The notes under the pieces are model-generated. The model ran no database searches, had not been told where the DNA came from, and saw nothing but the letters and a program-made list of their open reading frames with translations. A program made the position numbers and the translations under genes. From Oscillospiraceae bacterium (GTDB taxonomy: Bacteria > Bacillota > Clostridia > Oscillospirales > Acutalibacteraceae), in contig SVOT01000002.1 of the NCBI GenBank assembly GCA_015066225.1, positions 62,001 through 126,000 of the forward strand: a stretch of DNA of 64,000 bases. Direction: 5' to 3'. This document shows positions 34,420 through 43,543 of the stretch, piece after piece. The number at the start of each line of letters is the position of its first letter. The stretch's first letter is position 1.

Positions 34420-35001
34420 ATGAACAGAATTTATAAAAGCATTGTTCTTGCTTCGCAATCACCGAGAAGACAAGAGCTGATAAAACTGATATTTGATGGA
34501 TTTCAGGTGTTGCCCGCCGAATGTGACGAAACCCTCCCCAAGGGAATGGGTGCACAAGAAGCGGTGGAATACCTTTCAAAAATAAAAAATGAAGCGTCTG
34601 CACGCCTTTCACCTAAGGATTCGCTGATTATTTCGGCAGATACCGTTGTTTCAATAAACAACGAAATCCTTGGGAAGCCTGCGGATAAGGATGATGCAAG
34701 AAGGATGATAACACTTCTCAGCGGAAACATTCACCAGGTTTACACAGGTGTGACGCTTTCCTTCAACGAAAAGAAAGTGACCTTCAGCGAGAAAACGGAC
34801 GTTGAATTTTATAGCCTCACACAGGAGGAAATCGAGGGGTATATTAATACCTCGGAGCCATATGACAAAGCAGGAGCGTACGGTATCCAGGGGAAAGCGG
34901 GTCTTCTTGTTAAAGGAATCAACGGCGACTATTATAACGTTGTGGGTCTTCCGGTGGCAAGGCTCAAGAGAGAAATTCTTGAATTTGAGAAAGAGTTATG
35001 A
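34420..35001 (+). CDS. maf: Maf-family nucleotide pyrophosphatase
   Basis: A 193-residue house-cleaning enzyme hydrolysing dTTP/UTP or modified nucleotides. Motifs: LASQSPRRQELIK near residue 10, ISADTVVSINNEILGKPAD near 68-86, and EPYDKAGAYGIQGKAGLLV near 145-163, with catalytic Asp in SADTVV. Directly after the epimerase. Confidence 0.95.
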   Translation: MNRIYKSIVLASQSPRRQELIKLIFDGFQVLPAECDETLPKGMGAQEAVEYLSKIKNEASARLSPKDSLIISADTVVSINNEILGKPADKDDARRMITLLSGNIHQVYTGVTLSFNEKKVTFSEKTDVEFYSLTQEEIEGYINTSEPYDKAGAYGIQGKAGLLVKGINGDYYNVVGLPVARLKREILEFEKEL

Positions 35002-35029
35002 TAGTATAAATGTAATTGTATGATAAAAT

Positions 35030-35163
35030 GTAAACGCTGAAGCGTATTTTATTATACGCACCGTGCGGTGCCAGAACCCTCCACCACGCCAAAACAAGTT
35101 TCGACGTGGTCCCCCTCCCTTCGCAAGGGAGGTTATAGACGGTAAACGCTGAAGCGTATTTTA
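35030..35163 (+). repeat. Intergenic element between 22-base direct repeats
   Basis: GTAAACGCTGAAGCGTATTT plus TA occurs at 35030-35051 and 35142-35163. Between them lie GCACCGTGCGGTGC and CCTCCC-TTCGCAA-GGGAGG hairpins and CCACG...CGTGG. This looks like a small inserted repeat unit with no coding capacity. Confidence 0.6.
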
Positions 35164-35192
35164 AAAAAATTTATTATAAAGGGGTGCTTTTT

Positions 35193-36707
35193 TTGGCTCA
35201 AAAAACCAAGGAAGTTTACATTGAACCTCAGGTAACTCAAGAAGATATTGAAAAACAGAAAAGACAGCAGGAGAAGGAGTATTTAGGTCCCAGAGAAATG
35301 GCGGCTTATATTATTTCGGGTATCGGTGACAAAAACTGGGAAACCTTTAACGGTAATAACGAGTTTTTCTATACAACTACTTTCCAGCATGTCAGCCCCA
35401 TTACTCTCAGCGTTGCACAATCCTTCTGCAGCATCATAGACACCTTTGATAACGCTATTTCGGGCCCCATTCTTGACAGAACAAGAACACGTTGGGGTCG
35501 TGTAAGACCTTATCTTGTTCTTACACTTCCGTTGTGGATTTTTTCTGCCGCTATGCCCTATATGTTGCCCGACGGGCTTTCCCAGGCGGTACTTCTTATG
35601 CTGTTCTTGATAATCCGTTACGTGGGCTCGGTTTCAAACTCATTCTATACCCCCGCATATCAGGCGGTGCTTTATAACCTGACTCCCAACGTTAACGAAA
35701 GAAACAAGCTTATTGCGGCGGATACATACGTTGACCTGTTCGGCGTTTGGTTGCCGTCGTTATTCCCGTTCTTTGTTGACTATTTGCCAAGAACAATTCC
35801 AACAAAGAATATTTATCTCGGTGGCGCATTGATATTTATTGTGTTGGTTATAGTTTTCCGTGTATTCGGATTCTTTAGTCTGAGAGAACGTGTGCCGCTT
35901 GCATCACGTGAGGAAATGAACAGCACAAGTATTTGGAAGTCTGTTAAACAGGTTGCATCCTGCCGTCCTATGTGGGCGCTTCTTGCCAAAAACTTTTTTG
36001 GTATGGGCAAGGGCACCGGTCAAAGTGTTGCAAACTATTTCTGGCTTAACTGCACCGGTAAGCTTTCAAATGCCGCTATTGCCGGTCTTTTCACCGGTCT
36101 TCCCAGCTATTTTGTGTTGCCCTTTGCAACAAAAATGACTAAAAAAATCGGTCTTAAAAAGCTTTCTGTTTTAGCCTACGGCTACTGCGGAGTTGTTTAC
36201 CTCATAATGTATTTTGTCGGCTTCAGACCCACAGATAACAATATGATAAACATAATCATAATCGTAATTTTCCTCACTCTTGCAGGTGCTATGAACTCTG
36301 TTCAGCGCTATTGCGGAACTGCGCTTCAGGGCGACCTTTATGATTACGTTGAGTGGAAAACGGGTATCCGTAACGAGGGTATGATGAGTGCCGCCATGGG
36401 CTACATCACACTTATCACAAACAATATTTCAACTATTCTGAGCGGTATTATTATTGCGGCTATTAAATATGAGCCACTTCTTAACTCAAACGGAGTTGTT
36501 ATTCCGCAAACCGACCCCCATATGCTCAATGCTATCTGGGCGGTATTCACTCTTGCACCCGCAATCGGCAGAATCGGCAAAGCGATTTCACTTTCCTTCT
36601 TCAACGTTGACGGAAAGGTCAGAGAGGAAATGATGGCAGACCTTGCTGTTTCAAGAGCCGCTAAATTAAAGAGCAGAACGGGTGCAGAACAAGACGAAGA
36701 AAATTGA
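35193..36707 (+). CDS. GPH-family sugar:cation symporter (MFS)
   Basis: A 504-residue membrane protein of the glycoside-pentoside-hexuronide:cation symporter type. After a charged 40-residue cytoplasmic N-terminus come about 12 hydrophobic helices. The family loop DNAISGPILDRTRTRWGRVRPYL near residue 90-110 and LYDYVEWKTGIRNEGMMSA near 390-408 are characteristic. It imports a sugar or glycoside with Na+ or H+. TTG at 35193 is chosen since AAGGGG lies eight bases upstream. The substrate may be linked to the nearby epimerase, which is inference. Confidence 0.88.
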   Translation: MAQKTKEVYIEPQVTQEDIEKQKRQQEKEYLGPREMAAYIISGIGDKNWETFNGNNEFFYTTTFQHVSPITLSVAQSFCSIIDTFDNAISGPILDRTRTRWGRVRPYLVLTLPLWIFSAAMPYMLPDGLSQAVLLMLFLIIRYVGSVSNSFYTPAYQAVLYNLTPNVNERNKLIAADTYVDLFGVWLPSLFPFFVDYLPRTIPTKNIYLGGALIFIVLVIVFRVFGFFSLRERVPLASREEMNSTSIWKSVKQVASCRPMWALLAKNFFGMGKGTGQSVANYFWLNCTGKLSNAAIAGLFTGLPSYFVLPFATKMTKKIGLKKLSVLAYGYCGVVYLIMYFVGFRPTDNNMINIIIIVIFLTLAGAMNSVQRYCGTALQGDLYDYVEWKTGIRNEGMMSAAMGYITLITNNISTILSGIIIAAIKYEPLLNSNGVVIPQTDPHMLNAIWAVFTLAPAIGRIGKAISLSFFNVDGKVREEMMADLAVSRAAKLKSRTGAEQDEEN

Positions 36708-36725
36708 TTTTCGGAGATGTAAAAA

Positions 36726-37496
36726 ATGAGAATTGTTGTTAAGGTTGGCACGTCAACTCTGGCGCACAGCACAGGCTGTCTTAACATCCGCCACATTGAA
36801 GAGCTTTGCAAGGTGCTTTCCGACATAAAAAATGCAGGCCACGAGATAATTCTCGTTTCCTCTGGTGCTATCGGTATGGGTATGGGCAAGCTTTCTTTAA
36901 AAGAAAAGCCTCAGGATATGCCCACAAAGCAGGCGGCTGCCGCGGTTGGTCAGTGCGAGCTTATGTACGCATACGACAAGCTGTTTTCTGAATATAACCA
37001 CACCGTTGCACAGATTCTTCTCACGGGTCTTGACCTTGAAGACCCCACAAGATATCACAATATTAAAAATACAATGAACAGGCTTCTTGAGCTTGGCGTT
37101 TTGCCCATTATCAACGAGAATGACACCGTTAACACCGACGAAATCTCTGTCGGTGATAATGATACTCTCGGTGCTATTGTGACAGTGAGCATGCATGCTG
37201 ATTTGCTTGTTCTTCTTTCTGATATCGACGGTCTTTATACAGCAGACCCCCACAAGGACAAGGATGCACGCCTTTTGTCAGAAATAACAGATATTACCCC
37301 CGAGATTGAAGCATTGGGCGGCAAAAGCGGCTCTTCTCTGGGCACTGGCGGAATGGCAACAAAGCTTTCTGCGGCAAAAAGATGCGTTATGAGGGGTGCA
37401 GACGTTGTTATTGCAAACGGCTCTTCACCTGCAGTTTTGTATGATATAATCGACGGCAAAAAGGTTGGCACAAGATTTTTGGCAAAAAAAGGTTGA
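36726..37496 (+). CDS. proB: Glutamate 5-kinase, short form without PUA domain
   Basis: A 256-residue amino acid kinase catalysing the first step of proline synthesis. Motifs: VVKVGTSTLAHSTGCLN near residue 4, VSSGAIGMGMGKL near 44, NENDTVNTDEISVGDNDTLGA near 133-153 and GTGGMATKLSAAK near 203. The C-terminal PUA domain of many ProB proteins is absent, as in a number of Firmicutes. Followed by proA and proC in pathway order. Confidence 0.95.
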   Translation: MRIVVKVGTSTLAHSTGCLNIRHIEELCKVLSDIKNAGHEIILVSSGAIGMGMGKLSLKEKPQDMPTKQAAAAVGQCELMYAYDKLFSEYNHTVAQILLTGLDLEDPTRYHNIKNTMNRLLELGVLPIINENDTVNTDEISVGDNDTLGAIVTVSMHADLLVLLSDIDGLYTADPHKDKDARLLSEITDITPEIEALGGKSGSSLGTGGMATKLSAAKRCVMRGADVVIANGSSPAVLYDIIDGKKVGTRFLAKKG

Positions 37497-37500
37497 TTTT

Positions 37501-38760
37501 ATGAAATCCACATTTGATATTTTAAAAGAAGCGAAGGCGGCGAAGGCCGTTCTTTGTGCTCTTGACACAAAAACAAAAAACGAAGCACTTCTGAGAATGG
37601 CAGATGCTCTTGAAAAAAACAGCGAGGCTATTCTTCTTGCAAACAAACAGGATATGGAGAATGCAAAGGGCACCGTTTCCGACGTTATGCTTGACAGACT
37701 TTGCCTTACCCCCGAAAGAATAAAGGGTATGGCAGATGGCATCCGTGAGGTTGCTTGTCTTCCCGACCCTGTTGGCGAGGTGCTTGCACGAGTTGAGCGC
37801 CCCAGCGGAATAGTCGTTGAAAAGACGGCTGTGGCTATGGGTGTTGTTGCAATTATTTACGAAAGCAGACCAAACGTTACCTCCGATGCGGCGGCACTTG
37901 CGCTGAAAAGCGGTAACGTATGCGTTCTCAGAGGCGGCAAGGAAGCGTTTCTTTCTGCAAATGCCATAGTAACCGCTATGCGAAAGGGGCTCAATGAAAT
38001 AAATCTTCCCGAAACGCTCATAAATCTTGTTCAGGATACAACAAGGCAGAGTGCAAACGAGCTTATGAATGCTGTGGGCTACGTTGATTTGCTTATTCCC
38101 AGAGGTGGTGCAGGTCTTATAAAGGCTGTTACCGAGAATGCAAAGGTTCCCTGCATACAAACAGGCACAGGTATCTGCCACATCTATGTTGATGAAGACG
38201 CAGATTTTGAAAAAGCCCTTAATATAATAGAAAACGCAAAAACAAGCAGACCATCTGTTTGCAATGCGGCAGAGGTGCTCATAGTAAACAGCAAAATTGC
38301 AAGGGAATGGTTGCCCCTTGCAAAGGAAAGGCTTGTTGACAAAAGGGCGGCAGAGGGCAAAATCCCCGTTGAGCTTCGCCTTGACGAAAGAGCAAGCGAA
38401 ATTGTTGAAGGCACAAAAGCAACAGAAAATGATTTTGACACAGAATTTCTTGATTATATTCTTGCTGTCAAAGTTGTTGACAGCGTGGACGAAGCAATTT
38501 GCCACATTTCACTTCATTCAACGGGCCACAGCGAGGCGATAATAACCGAAAATTCCGAAAATGCCGACAAATTCACAAAAGCGGTTGACAGTGCCGCAGT
38601 TTATGTTAACGCATCAACACGTTTCACAGACGGCGGCGAGTTCGGTCTCGGTTGCGAAATGGGCATTTCAACCCAGAAGCTACACGCAAGGGGACCCATG
38701 GGCTTGAAAGAGCTGACAACATATAAATTCATTATAAAAGGCGACGGACAGATACGTTAA
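37501..38760 (+). CDS. proA: Gamma-glutamyl phosphate reductase
   Basis: A 419-residue aldehyde dehydrogenase-fold enzyme using NADPH for the second step of proline synthesis. Motifs: GVVAIIYESRPNVTSDAAALALKSGN near 117, VCVLRGGKEA, the catalytic-Cys region RPSVCNAAEVLIV near 245, and VYVNASTRFTDGGEFGLG near 360. ATG 37501 is chosen, four bases after proB. Confidence 0.96.
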   Translation: MKSTFDILKEAKAAKAVLCALDTKTKNEALLRMADALEKNSEAILLANKQDMENAKGTVSDVMLDRLCLTPERIKGMADGIREVACLPDPVGEVLARVERPSGIVVEKTAVAMGVVAIIYESRPNVTSDAAALALKSGNVCVLRGGKEAFLSANAIVTAMRKGLNEINLPETLINLVQDTTRQSANELMNAVGYVDLLIPRGGAGLIKAVTENAKVPCIQTGTGICHIYVDEDADFEKALNIIENAKTSRPSVCNAAEVLIVNSKIAREWLPLAKERLVDKRAAEGKIPVELRLDERASEIVEGTKATENDFDTEFLDYILAVKVVDSVDEAICHISLHSTGHSEAIITENSENADKFTKAVDSAAVYVNASTRFTDGGEFGLGCEMGISTQKLHARGPMGLKELTTYKFIIKGDGQIR

Positions 38761-38782
38761 CTTTTCACGAAAGGGTGATATT

Positions 38783-39583
38783 ATGAAAATCGGTTTCATA
38801 GGTTGCGGTAATATGGGCGGAGCTTTGGCTCGTGCCGTTGCAAAATCCGTTGGTGCAGAAAATATTTTTGTTTATGATATTGATACAGAAAAGGTCAATG
38901 CTTTCGCAGAAGAAACAGATGTGAACGTAGCAGACCTTGAATACATAGTTCTTAACTGTGATTATATTTTCCTTGGGGTAAAGCCTCAGATGTTAAAAAA
39001 TCTTTTTGAAAAGGTTGCACCCATTATTGAAGAACGGTTAACGGATTTCGTGCTTGTTTCAATGGCGGCAGGTGTCACGCTTGCATCTGTTTTAACAATG
39101 GCACAGGTTGACTGCCCTGTAATAAGAATAATGCCCAATATGCCTGTCAGCATCGGCGAGGGTATGATTCTTTACACCGTTAACGATTTTGTTTCTAAAG
39201 AAGAATGTAACAGCTTTATTGATATAATGAGGTTTGCGGGCAAGCTCGATAAAATCGAGGAAGAAAAAATCGACGCCGCAAGTGCCGTTTCGGGTTGCGG
39301 CCCCGCTTTTGCATTTATGTTCTGCGAGGCTCTTGCAGATGGCGCCGTGGCTTGCGGACTTTCAAGGGAAAAGGCGCTTCTTTATGCGGCGCAGACTCTT
39401 GCAGGCTCGGCAAAACAGCTTCTCGAAAGCGGTGAGCACCCCGGTAAATTAAAGGATGCCGTGTGCAGTCCCGCCGGCAGCACCATTGAGGGCGTGAACG
39501 CTCTTGAAAACGGCGGCTTCCGCGCAAGTGTTATTGATGCTGTCAGAAGCTCTTATGAAAGAACAGTAGAATTAGGTAAATAA
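38783..39583 (+). CDS. proC: Pyrroline-5-carboxylate reductase
   Basis: A 266-residue enzyme for the last step to proline. The Rossmann motif IGFIGCGNMGGALARAV opens the protein; VKPQ near 72, RIMPNMPVSIGEGM near 118 and SGCGPAFAFMFCEALADGAV near 167 are typical, as is the C-terminal dimerisation segment SPAGSTIEGVNALE. AAAGGGTG precedes ATG. Confidence 0.96.
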   Translation: MKIGFIGCGNMGGALARAVAKSVGAENIFVYDIDTEKVNAFAEETDVNVADLEYIVLNCDYIFLGVKPQMLKNLFEKVAPIIEERLTDFVLVSMAAGVTLASVLTMAQVDCPVIRIMPNMPVSIGEGMILYTVNDFVSKEECNSFIDIMRFAGKLDKIEEEKIDAASAVSGCGPAFAFMFCEALADGAVACGLSREKALLYAAQTLAGSAKQLLESGEHPGKLKDAVCSPAGSTIEGVNALENGGFRASVIDAVRSSYERTVELGK

Positions 39584-39590
39584 AATATGA

Positions 39591-39628
39591 ATGCCGTGCT
39601 TCTCAAATCCAGAGAAGCACGGCATTTT
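39591..39628 (+). terminator. Terminator of the proBAC operon
   Basis: ATGCCGTGCTTCTC pairs perfectly with GAGAAGCACGGCAT around a seven-base loop, followed by TTTT. Confidence 0.9.
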
Positions 39629-39636
39629 AATAGTAA

Positions 39637-39672
39637 AACACCCCGCATTGTGTTTCCACAATACGGGGTGTT
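39637..39672 (-). terminator. Terminator of the pyruvate:ferredoxin oxidoreductase gene
   Basis: AACACCCCG(C)ATTGTG and CACAAT(A)CGGGGTGTT form a long stem with TTTC loop; on the minus strand it is followed by TTTTACT, ten bases beyond the stop. Confidence 0.85.
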
Positions 39673-39682
39673 AAGTTTAAAC

Positions 39683-42600
39683 TTATTCAGCCTTAGGAGC
39701 GTAGAGGTCCTGAAGTCTGAGAAGGTGTTCATATCTCTCGAGGGCTGTCTGTTCGGACTGTGCGAAGAGAACTTCTGCTCTTTCGGGGAATGAACGTGTA
39801 AGAGCTGAGTAACGTGCCTCGTTAAGAAGGAATGCCTTGTAGTCGCCTGTAGCAGGTTTGGAATCGATTGTGAAAGGATTCTTGCCTTCTGCCTTGAGGG
39901 CGGGGTTGTAGCGGAACATATTCCAGTAGCCGCATTCAACAGCTTTCTTCATTTCGTTCTGGCAGTTAACCATACCACCCTTGATTGAGTGCATTTCGCA
40001 GGGTGAGTAAGCAATGATAAGAGAAGGACCGTTGTATGCTTCTGCTTCTTTGATTGCTTTAAGAGTCTGGTTCTGGTCTGCGCCCATTGCGATCTGTGCA
40101 ACGTAAACGTAGCCGTAGCTCATTGCGATTTCAGCAAGGCTCTTCTTAGCGATAGCCTTACCTGCAGCAGCGAACTGTGCAACCTGACCGATGTTGGAAG
40201 CCTTAGAAGCCTGTCCACCTGTGTTGGAGTAAACCTCGGTATCGAATACCATAATGTTTACGTCTTCACCGGAAGCAAGAACGTGGTCAACACCGCCGAA
40301 GCCGATGTCGTATGCCCAACCGTCACCACCGAAGATCCAAACAGATTTCTTTGAAAGGAATTCTTTATTTGCGATGATTGATTTGCATGTGTCACAGCAA
40401 GCGCCGTCGCCGATAGCAGCGATAAGAGCTTCTGTAGCTGCGCCGTTCTTTTCACCGTCGTTAACAGTTGCAAGGTATTCGTTTGCAGCAGCTTTAACTG
40501 CATCGGAAGCCTTGTCGGAAGAAGCAATTTCTTCAACCTTAGCGATAAGGCTGTTACGAAGAGCAGCCTGACCGAGAAGCATACCGAAGCCGTGCTCTGC
40601 GTTGTCTTCAAAGAGTGAGTTAGCCCAAGCAGGACCCTGACCCTTAGCGTTTGTTGTGTAGGGAGATGTAGCAGCAGGACCGCCCCAGATAGAAGAACAA
40701 CCTGTTGCATTGGAGATATACATTCTGTCGCCGAAGAGCTGTGTAACAAGGCGAGCATAAGCTGTTTCTGCACAACCTGCGCAAGAACCTGAGAACTCAA
40801 GGAGAGGTTTCTTGAACTGGCTGGAGATGATGTTTGCAGGACCTGCAACGCCTTCTTTTTCTGTTACGTTAGCTACGCAGTAATCAAATGCTGCCTGTTG
40901 AGCATCCTGGCTTTCACGGGATACCATTTTAAGAGAGTTTGTGGGACATACGCCTACGCAGACGCCGCAACCCATACAATCCATGGGAGATACAGCAAGA
41001 GTATAAGAGTAACCCTTGTTTGTAACAGCCTTAACCTTTTCGCCGAACTTAGTTACCTCGGGAGCATTTGCAGCTTCTTCAGCACTGAGAGCGAAGGGAC
41101 GGATTGTTGCGTGGGGACATACGTATGAGCACTTGTTACAGCCGATACATGTTTCGTTGTTCCATTCGGGAACGAGAACTGCAACACCGCGTTTTTCGTA
41201 TGCGGAAGCACCCTGCTCGAATGTACCGTCAGCGTGGTCTGAGAATACGGAAACGGGAAGAGCGTCACCGTTCATAGCACCAACGGGCTTCATGATATTG
41301 TCAACCATCTTAACAAGCTTTGCGGGACCTTCAGAAGCAACAGCAGCTGTGTCGTCAGTTGCGTTTGCCCAGTCAGCGGGAACGTCGAATTTCTTGAATG
41401 CACCGAAGCCTGCGTCGATAGCCTTGTGGTTCATATCAACGATATCCTGACCCTTTTTGAGGAACTTCAAAGCAGCGTTTTTCATATAGCCGATAGCGTC
41501 ATCCTTAGGAAGAACGTTAGCAAGAGCGAAGAAGGAAGCCTGAAGGATTGTGTTTGTTCTCTTACCGAGACCGATTTCAGCAGCAAGGTCGATAGCGTTA
41601 ACTGTGTAAAGCTGAACGTTGTTCTTTGCAATGTACTGCTTTGTTTCTGCGTTGAGCTTTGATGCAAGCTCTTCGTCGCTCCACTGGCAGTTGATAAGGA
41701 ATACGCCACCGGGTTTAACGTCGTTAACAATCTTGAAGCCTTTTTCAATGTAAGCAGGTGTGTGGCAAGCAACGAAGTCTGCCTTGTTTACATAGTAGGG
41801 GCTCTTGATGGGCTTGTCGCCGAAACGAAGGTGAGAAATTGTAACACCACCGGTTTTCTTTGAGTCATACTGGAAGTATGCCTGAACGTATTTGTCAGTG
41901 TGGTCACCGATGATTTTGATAGAGTCTTTGTTAGCACCAACGGTACCGTCACCGCCAAGACCCCAGAATTTGCACTCGATTGTGCCTTCAGCAGCTGTGT
42001 TGGGAGCTTCTTCTTCGGGGAGTGAAAGGTAAGTAACGTCGTCGTTAATACCGAGTGTAAAGTGCTTTTTGGAATCAGCCTTTGCAAGGTCTGCGAAGAT
42101 AGCAAAGATTGATGAGGGGGGAGTATCCTTTGAACCGAGACCGTAACGACCACCGGAAACAAAGACACCTGTTTTGTTGCAAGCGTCAAGAGCAGCAACA
42201 ACGTCAAGGTAAAGAGGTTCACCGATTGAACCGGGCTCTTTTGTTCTGTCAAGAACAGCAATTTTCTTGACAGTTGCGGGGAGAGCTGCAACGAATTTTT
42301 CAGAAGCGAAGGGTCTGTAAAGACGAACTTTAAGAAGACCAACCTTTTCGCCCTTTGCAAGAAGGTAATCAATAACTTCTTCAGCAACGTCACAGATTGA
42401 ACCCATTGCTACGATAACGTTTTCTGCATCAGCAGCACCGTAGTAGTTGAAGAGCTGGTAGTCTGTGCCGAGCTTAGCGTTAACCTTGCCCATATATTCT
42501 TCAACGATTGCGGGAACAGCATCGTAGTATGTGTTACATGCTTCTCTGTGCTGGAAGAAGATGTCGCCGTTTTCGTGAGAACCACGCATTACGGGGTGCT

Positions 42601-43231
42601 CGGGGTTGAGAGCTCTCTTTCTGAAAGCGTCAACAGCATCCATATCGCACATTTCCTTGAGGTCTTCATAATCCCAGATAGCGATTTTCTGAAGCTCGTG
42701 AGATGTACGGAAGCCGTCGAAGAAGTTGATAAAGGGAACACGGCTCTTTATTGTTGCAAGGTGAGCAACAGCACCGAGGTCCATAACCTCCTGTGTGTTT
42801 GTTTCAGCGAGCATAGCGAAGCCTGTCTGACGGCAAGCGTAAACGTCGGAATGGTCACCGAAAATGTTAAGAGCGTGTGAAGCTACACAACGAGCAGAAA
42901 CATGGAAAACGCTGGGAAGAAGTTCACCTGCGATTTTGTACATGTTGGGGATCATAAGAAGAAGACCCTGTGAAGCTGTGTAGGTTGTTGTGAGTGCACC
43001 GGCTGCGAGCGAACCGTGAACAGTACCTGCGGCACCTGCCTCAGACTGCATTTCGGAAACCTTTACGGTTGTGCCGAAGATGTTTTTCTGACCCTGTGCG
43101 GACCACTGGTCAACGTAGTCTGCCATGGGGCTGGAAGGTGTGATGGGGTAAATACCTGCAACTTCTGTGAACGCATAGGACACATAAGCGGCGGCATTGT
43201 TACCGTCCATGGTTTTCATTTTTCTAGCCAT
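39683..43231 (-). CDS. nifJ: Pyruvate:ferredoxin (flavodoxin) oxidoreductase
   Basis: An 1182-residue single-chain enzyme that converts pyruvate and CoA to acetyl-CoA, CO2 and reduced ferredoxin, central to clostridial fermentation. N-terminal pyruvate-binding domain with EVAGIYPITPSSPMADYVDQW; a gamma domain in the middle; two 4Fe-4S motifs CIGCNKCSYVCPH near 685 and CMGCGVCVGVCPTN near 742; and the C-terminal thiamine diphosphate domain with CSGCAETAYARLV near 810 and GDGWAYDIGFGG near 960. AGGAGG seven bases before ATG 43231 sets the start. Own promoter and terminator, so monocistronic. Confidence 0.97.
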   Translation of the reverse strand: MARKMKTMDGNNAAAYVSYAFTEVAGIYPITPSSPMADYVDQWSAQGQKNIFGTTVKVSEMQSEAGAAGTVHGSLAAGALTTTYTASQGLLLMIPNMYKIAGELLPSVFHVSARCVASHALNIFGDHSDVYACRQTGFAMLAETNTQEVMDLGAVAHLATIKSRVPFINFFDGFRTSHELQKIAIWDYEDLKEMCDMDAVDAFRKRALNPEHPVMRGSHENGDIFFQHREACNTYYDAVPAIVEEYMGKVNAKLGTDYQLFNYYGAADAENVIVAMGSICDVAEEVIDYLLAKGEKVGLLKVRLYRPFASEKFVAALPATVKKIAVLDRTKEPGSIGEPLYLDVVAALDACNKTGVFVSGGRYGLGSKDTPPSSIFAIFADLAKADSKKHFTLGINDDVTYLSLPEEEAPNTAAEGTIECKFWGLGGDGTVGANKDSIKIIGDHTDKYVQAYFQYDSKKTGGVTISHLRFGDKPIKSPYYVNKADFVACHTPAYIEKGFKIVNDVKPGGVFLINCQWSDEELASKLNAETKQYIAKNNVQLYTVNAIDLAAEIGLGKRTNTILQASFFALANVLPKDDAIGYMKNAALKFLKKGQDIVDMNHKAIDAGFGAFKKFDVPADWANATDDTAAVASEGPAKLVKMVDNIMKPVGAMNGDALPVSVFSDHADGTFEQGASAYEKRGVAVLVPEWNNETCIGCNKCSYVCPHATIRPFALSAEEAANAPEVTKFGEKVKAVTNKGYSYTLAVSPMDCMGCGVCVGVCPTNSLKMVSRESQDAQQAAFDYCVANVTEKEGVAGPANIISSQFKKPLLEFSGSCAGCAETAYARLVTQLFGDRMYISNATGCSSIWGGPAATSPYTTNAKGQGPAWANSLFEDNAEHGFGMLLGQAALRNSLIAKVEEIASSDKASDAVKAAANEYLATVNDGEKNGAATEALIAAIGDGACCDTCKSIIANKEFLSKKSVWIFGGDGWAYDIGFGGVDHVLASGEDVNIMVFDTEVYSNTGGQASKASNIGQVAQFAAAGKAIAKKSLAEIAMSYGYVYVAQIAMGADQNQTLKAIKEAEAYNGPSLIIAYSPCEMHSIKGGMVNCQNEMKKAVECGYWNMFRYNPALKAEGKNPFTIDSKPATGDYKAFLLNEARYSALTRSFPERAEVLFAQSEQTALERYEHLLRLQDLYAPKAE

Positions 43232-43288
43232 AGTTTTTCCTCCTATAAAAAATATCAAATTATAAGTATTATAATAACACCACCAAGT

Positions 43289-43317
43289 ATATTAACACTT
43301 CTTTGGGAAAATGTAAA
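43289..43317 (-). promoter_or_regulatory. Promoter of nifJ
   Basis: Minus-strand TTTACA-17-TAATAT, 57 bases before the start codon. The 310-base gap to the next gene holds only this and the divergent promoter. Confidence 0.6.
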
Positions 43318-43449
43318 CTGTTAACGCTTAAAAAATTGTGGAAATTTTAACATTTTGCGGATAATTAAAAAAAATACTCCGCAAAAAAAGAAATCTGCAC
43401 ATTTTTGAAAGGCATAATATGTGTAAAAAGCAGAAAAAACAATGGTTTA

Positions 43450-43478
43450 TTGACAATAGACGGTAAGAATTATATAAT
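43450..43478 (+). promoter_or_regulatory. Perfect sigma-A promoter of the CNNM/CBS gene
   Basis: TTGACA-17-TATAAT, 65 bases before the start codon. Confidence 0.8.
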
Positions 43479-43543
43479 ATATGCTAATGTGGTGTAATTT
43501 GATTTGCCGCATAATTCAAATTCTGAAAGGAGTAAATCCCACG

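Noticed and set aside
37522-38505. 327-codon minus-strand ORF
   Set aside because: It lies wholly antisense to proA, has no recognisable domain and many Cys/Asn/Lys, typical of a shadow frame.
41788-42393. 201-codon minus-strand ORF within nifJ
   Set aside because: Alternative frame of the same strand with Leu/Ser-rich low-complexity translation.
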